Origin: Adiantum capillus-veneris
Taxonomy: Eukaryota; Streptophyta; Polypodiopsida; Polypodiales; Pteridaceae
Assembly (NCBI GenBank): GCA_014529385.2
Contig: CM043960.1
Coordinates: forward strand, 23,326,896-23,390,895
Reading direction: 5' to 3'
DNA length: 64,000 bases
Shown: positions 59,891-64,000 of the stretch, in pieces
Numbering within the stretch: the stretch's first letter is position 1
Layout of the letters: each line of letters starts with the position of its first letter
Made by a program: the position numbers and the translations under genes
The notes under the pieces: generated by a model
Databases searched by the model: none
What the model saw: the letters and a program-made list of their open reading frames with translations, nothing else
Told to the model about the DNA's origin: nothing

Positions 59891-59964
59891 TTTTTCGTGC
59901 TACCTCAAGGTGAGAGTCAATAACTACAAGTGAAAACACTACCACCATGAGCTAGCCGCGTCAA

Positions 59965-62900
59965 CTAAATAATCCAAAAATTTATGACGAGACTAAATTG
60001 CCTTTGAGTTTGTACAATAGGATACAAATTTTCCAAAGGAGAACACCCAAGTTCGCCTTCCAAATGCACTAAGAGGTCAATCCCTATTCTTGTTGCAAGG
60101 TGGCATATGAAAATTATGTTTGACACACACATTTGAATCTTGTGTGGTCCATTTCTTATGTTGGCAAACTTCATAGCCTCTTTCCCTAGAATCTTCACAA
60201 TTTGTGTGGTCCATTTACCTAAGACACATCTTAGCATCCCTACGATGCATGCGTGTAACAAAAATGAGAATTTTAGTAGTGGCGATCTTTGATAAATATC
60301 CATGCTCTGTAATTGCTCAAGCCTATTGAGAAGAGGTATACACAATCTCTCTACATGCACTTTAGAGACCCTTCTCAAAAGCTTCATTGATTGGTGGGTG
60401 GAAAGGTGAATGGGGAAGTTGTTGGTTTTGTCCATTCATAACCATCCAAAAATTGTGCCATGCCATTCATAGGAGAAAGTGTTGCATTGAAATCCGGTTG
60501 AAGCTTGGAGGTAGTGCTACCAATGGGTAGTTGAGCCATGTAGGATGTTTCTTTAAAATTAGTTGTTGGCTGCCCCAACTCCGCATTCTTGTCACTGGGC
60601 AAAATGTGTGGTCCTTTATGATATCTTGTGGTGTTTGTGTGTAGAGGATGAAGTACTTAGAATGTTTCTTTATCCAATACATCCTCCAATATGGGTGTTG
60701 ATCGGCATTGTTCGCAGCTTGATCCTTGATAAGTCTCTCCTTTACTTTGAGGATTTCATACTTGATGAGTGAGTTTGGGAGAGACTCTTGATGCCATGAT
60801 TCTGTGATCCTCTTGGAAGTGAGCTGGGCTATGTTGGCGGACTAGAGAATTTGCTGCTCCCGCACCATGGCCTCTTTCCATATGTCTTTTGTTTTTTACT
60901 CTATAATGACTTTAAGGGCTTTCTTAGCCTCGAAGGTGAAGTTATCTATTGGCTCTTGTTCGATTTCAAGCTCAACTGTCGAGGATTTGGGGTCCACTGT
61001 AGTTGGATTTACATCTTCTTCTAATTGTAAGAATTCTAGTGCCCCAGTCTCCTTTGGCAATTGTGTGGGAGGTCTTCTTCATTTACCTTTTTCTTTCCTT
61101 TCAGTTGCTCTTGGGCCACTGCCAATGCTGCCTATAGATCATATGCTTTCTTTGGACAACTTATCTAAGAGCTCGTTCTGATCTTTGAATATGGGTTCAG
61201 CTTGGGCGGCTTGAAGGTTTGCTATCTAAGTTGAGTTTGTAGCCAATAAGCATGTGTGTTTGTGTCTAGTATAGTAGCATTTTGTTCTTGCAACTTCGTC
61301 TCTTGGGCCTCACTAGTCATCATCAGTTGTTCCACCAACTTGGTCATAGTTAGCAATTCCATTGACTGTTGAGCACTTGTTTCATTTAAGTTGGCCATCT
61401 CAACGTGGGATTGCTTATGTAGAGTGCTTTATCTTCCACAAAATCATCTACAACTTCAATTCTTTCCGCAAGATGTGCATTGGTAGACGCAATCTACTTG
61501 ACCTTTTCTTCCTTGGCATAGACTACGCCGTCTCCATTTTTTCTACTATGTGGTGGCAAATTGAGCTTAGTCTTCAATATCTTGCAAGTTAGGCGGCTTA
61601 GATGTGGTTGGTTGTGAAGTGCTCGCTAGTTCTTGTTGCCCTTTCTCTATTGTGGCATTCTCTACCACTCTGATCTCCTTGAGAGTGTCCTCTGGTGGTG
61701 CAGACTCTTAGGTAGCGGCATCCATCTTTGTATCCTTGTGCATCTCCATCATTGTGTCTTTGTATTTTTGTGCTTCAACTATGCGTGTGGTTGTTGGCAC
61801 TGGAACTTCCATGGGCTCTTCTCTTGGTTCTTCTTGTGCTATCTCTTCAAGCTTGCTTTCTTAGGTGGAGAAGGTACATTTGTGGTAGCTAGAGAGGGTG
61901 GATGATCTATAGGTTGTGTTGTTGGAAAGCCGAAGGTTCCAACTTCCTCTTTGGCCCGTGACACCTCCTCTTCATGCTATATCTTTTTCAATTCAACAAG
62001 GGGATATTTACCATATAAAGGGTTCTTTGTTCAGATCTTCATTTGAGGGTTCGGTTGCCAGAACTCCTCAAAACCCCCCTATAGATCTCTTTCCCTTTTA
62101 CAGGCTTCCTTTTCTCTTTCAAGCCTGGCCGCCCTCTCAGATGGTTCTTCAATAATAATTGGTGGGCCAGCGAGCTTTCTTTGGTTTTATTTCTTCAACT
62201 TTTTATTTGCCCTTTGTCCTCCTTTTTTGTTCTTCTTCTAGCTCTGAATCAGCTTCACTGTCTTCAGATTCTTAAGCCTCTGGGTCCTCCATAGGCCCTT
62301 CGTTGCTCTCGTTGTCACTTTCAACCAAAGTGGATTGGGGTAACTTTCTTTTTGACCTTGTGAGCAATGGAGGCAGCTCATCTTCATCTTCTTCCTCCTC
62401 CCGTTCTTATTCTTCAAACCTGCCTCTAGCCATAAGTTTTGGTCTAGTGATGGTGGCAAGTTGTCGACCATTCCTACTGCATGGTATGGTCAGTCTTTAG
62501 AGGCTCCTAGGTACTTTATCCTCTTAGTCTTGTTTGTGCTCTTGAGGGTGTTTAGCACATAAGTAGAATGATCAACATGCATTGGGAGCCTAGTCTTCAG
62601 AGCAGTTGTGAAAGCAAAAGCCACTGCATGATTCGAGCAGGTGTAGTGAGGTGGCCACTTTGTGTAGAAATAGAAATGTTGATGGAACATCTTAGTATGT
62701 ACCTCCGTCGGCTTGTGAATCATACCATGGAAAGTCATGGCGGTGCTGTTTTTGGTAAAAATACCGGCTCTCTGTTTTTCCTTAGACCGAAAGATTCTCC
62801 CTATGTTGGCAACTTGAGTGCTTCGACCACTATTTCCTTAGAAATGTTGACTTTTGTTGGTTGGCCAACAACATCTGCAATGTAGTCTTCTTGGATCGTG

Positions 62901-63190
62901 TTGAGCAACTCATGCTCTTTGCAGGTTCACTTCACATGGCTCCATTCGGTAGAAATCCTGGAGTCGACGCTTTTTGTGAGCCTCTTGTAACTCCTATGCT
63001 TGGGCCACATTATAAATCTCTTTGGGACGTAGCATCTATAGCTCTTCCTTGGAATTTGCTACATGGTTTTTCTCCAGGAGGTCTCCAGCAAAGTCTTTTT
63101 TTCCTCCCGGATGGACTCGTCCTCCATTTGGTACTCTGGAAGCTCTACTGGCCTCTGCTTTTGAGTTTTCTTCTTAGGGGTGGAAGGTTG
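59965..63190 (-). pseudogene. Decayed Glu/Pro-rich ORF, probably transposon-derived
   Basis: Minus-strand pieces read like one large protein broken by stops: ISKEIVVEALKLPT (near 62830), FYFYTKWPPHYTCSNHAVAF (62490-62738), an acidic stretch (62238-62471), REEPMEVPVPTTTRIVEAQK (near 61800), WIKKHSKYFILYTQTPQDI (60467-60682) and a 156-residue frame at 59965-60435 without a known domain. Composition resembles the coiled-coil ORF at 1-1863. No catalytic motif is seen; the family is unknown to me. Confidence 0.4.
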
Positions 63191-63419
63191 GTTCTACATT
63201 GATCATGGGATAGACACACCATATATAGGCATTAGGTGAATTTCAAAGCAAAAAATCACTTGCTAAGCTAGAATTGAGATTTTGCATATCAAAGTCACAA
63301 TTAAATCCAAATAATTACCACATTGACCCTAAAAACAAAGTATAAACATCAAAAAGTTGCTTTGACAAAAAAAAAATCATCAGAGATAATAAGCGTGCTG
63401 ATTATCTAGGGCATCATTT

Positions 63420-63984
63420 TGGCTTCAAAATTGGATTGCCTAGATCCTTGCTTCAATCCATAAAGTGCTTTTTTGAGTGTACATACAAGCTCTTCTTTGC
63501 TTGACTCAACAAGCCCTTCAAGTTGTAGATACCCATACTCTTAGAGATCACCATGAAGAAAAGCTATCTTCACATCCATTTGGACAAACTCTAAGTCCTC
63601 AATAGCTACTAGTCCACGCACCATTCACAAAGTAGTCATCTTGACCATAGGTGAAAAGATTTCATCAAAATCTACACCTTCCTACTGCTTGACACCTTTC
63701 GCCACAAGTCTATCCTTATACTTAGGCTCAAGATCTCCCAATGTAAACTTCTTCTTGTCAACCCATTTTCAAGGTAAAATTTTCCTTCCATAGGGCAACT
63801 TGACATGTTCCCAAGTCTCATTATTGACAATCAAATCATACTTAGCTTTCTCCCACTGCGGTTGATCATCCATCTGCATGGCTTCTTGAAAGTAAGACGA
63901 TTCTTTGCAGCTAGCCAGCATGTCATAATCCACACCTAGATAAAACCACTCACATGGATGTGATGCTCTATTAGAGCAGCTCAA
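63420..63984 (-). pseudogene. pol: Copia reverse transcriptase N-terminal fragment
   Basis: 63769-63984 reads SNRASHPCEWFYLGVDYDML, then QEAMQMDDQPQWEKAKYD, NNETWEHVKLPYGRKILP. The same strand continues through stops with KWVDKKKFTLGD, YKDRLVAKGVKQ, VDFDEIFSPMVKMTT, QMDVKIAFLHGDL, LKKALYGLKQGSRQ. This is the start of a copia polymerase (RVT_2), with the catalytic Asp of MDVKIAFLHG kept. Stops and a gap make it dead. It ends near 63420. Confidence 0.88.
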
Positions 63985-64000
63985 TCCCTAGCTACTATTC

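Overview
The window looks like intergenic, repeat-dominated DNA from a large land-plant nuclear genome. Reasons: nested Ty1/copia and Ty3/gypsy-type LTR elements, a plant-type LINE, a Mutator-like MITE, long (GA)n, (GT)n and (AT)n microsatellites, one intron-containing gene, and a decayed pentatricopeptide-repeat (PPR) gene. The PPR wording resembles fern and other seedless-plant PPR proteins, so a homosporous fern is my best guess. That is an inference, not a demonstrated identity.

Layout. 1-1.9 kb: decayed coiled-coil ORF. 2.2-7.9 kb: copia element (228-bp LTRs) with a 3.2-kb non-coding LTR element nested inside. 8.4-17.2 kb: short tandem and inverted repeats around two minus-strand LINE copies, a 3' end at 9.3-10.1 kb and a near full-length broken copy at 10.6-16.3 kb. 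17.8-20.9 kb: compact, internally deleted minus-strand copia. 21.2-25.6 kb: dense microsatellites with a 1.1-kb segmental tandem duplication. 26.8-27.2 kb: MULE-type MITE with a perfect 9-bp target duplication. 28.2-29.0 kb: PPR pseudogene. 30.0-32.7 kb: solo LTR of family F2 inside another LTR element that carries a gag zinc knuckle.

33.1-42.3 kb is a nest of an LTR family I call F1. Two elements and two extra LTRs can be unpicked with 5-bp target duplications. 42.3-49.4 kb holds decayed gypsy gag and pol and a short F2 element whose LTR contains another F1 solo LTR. 49.9-55.8 kb is a second F1 element on the minus strand, itself carrying a solo F1 LTR. 56.7-58.6 kb is the only gene I believe is intact: a five-exon DUF220/START-like gene on the minus strand. 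59.5-64 kb holds two SINE-like units, a decayed acidic ORF and a copia reverse transcriptase remnant.

The most unusual signal is F1. Its ~1.2-kb LTRs carry, downstream of a TATA box, 8-10 interspersed copies of an AGCGTTTT motif (longer form CAGATCAGCCTAGCGTTTT) with variable spacers. The same motif sits in the LTR of the otherwise unrelated F2 family. F1 encodes no recognisable pol. It encodes a coiled-coil protein with a conserved N-terminus and a second unknown ORF with KHDDL-type repeats. The genes here do not form an operon; almost everything is transposable-element sequence.
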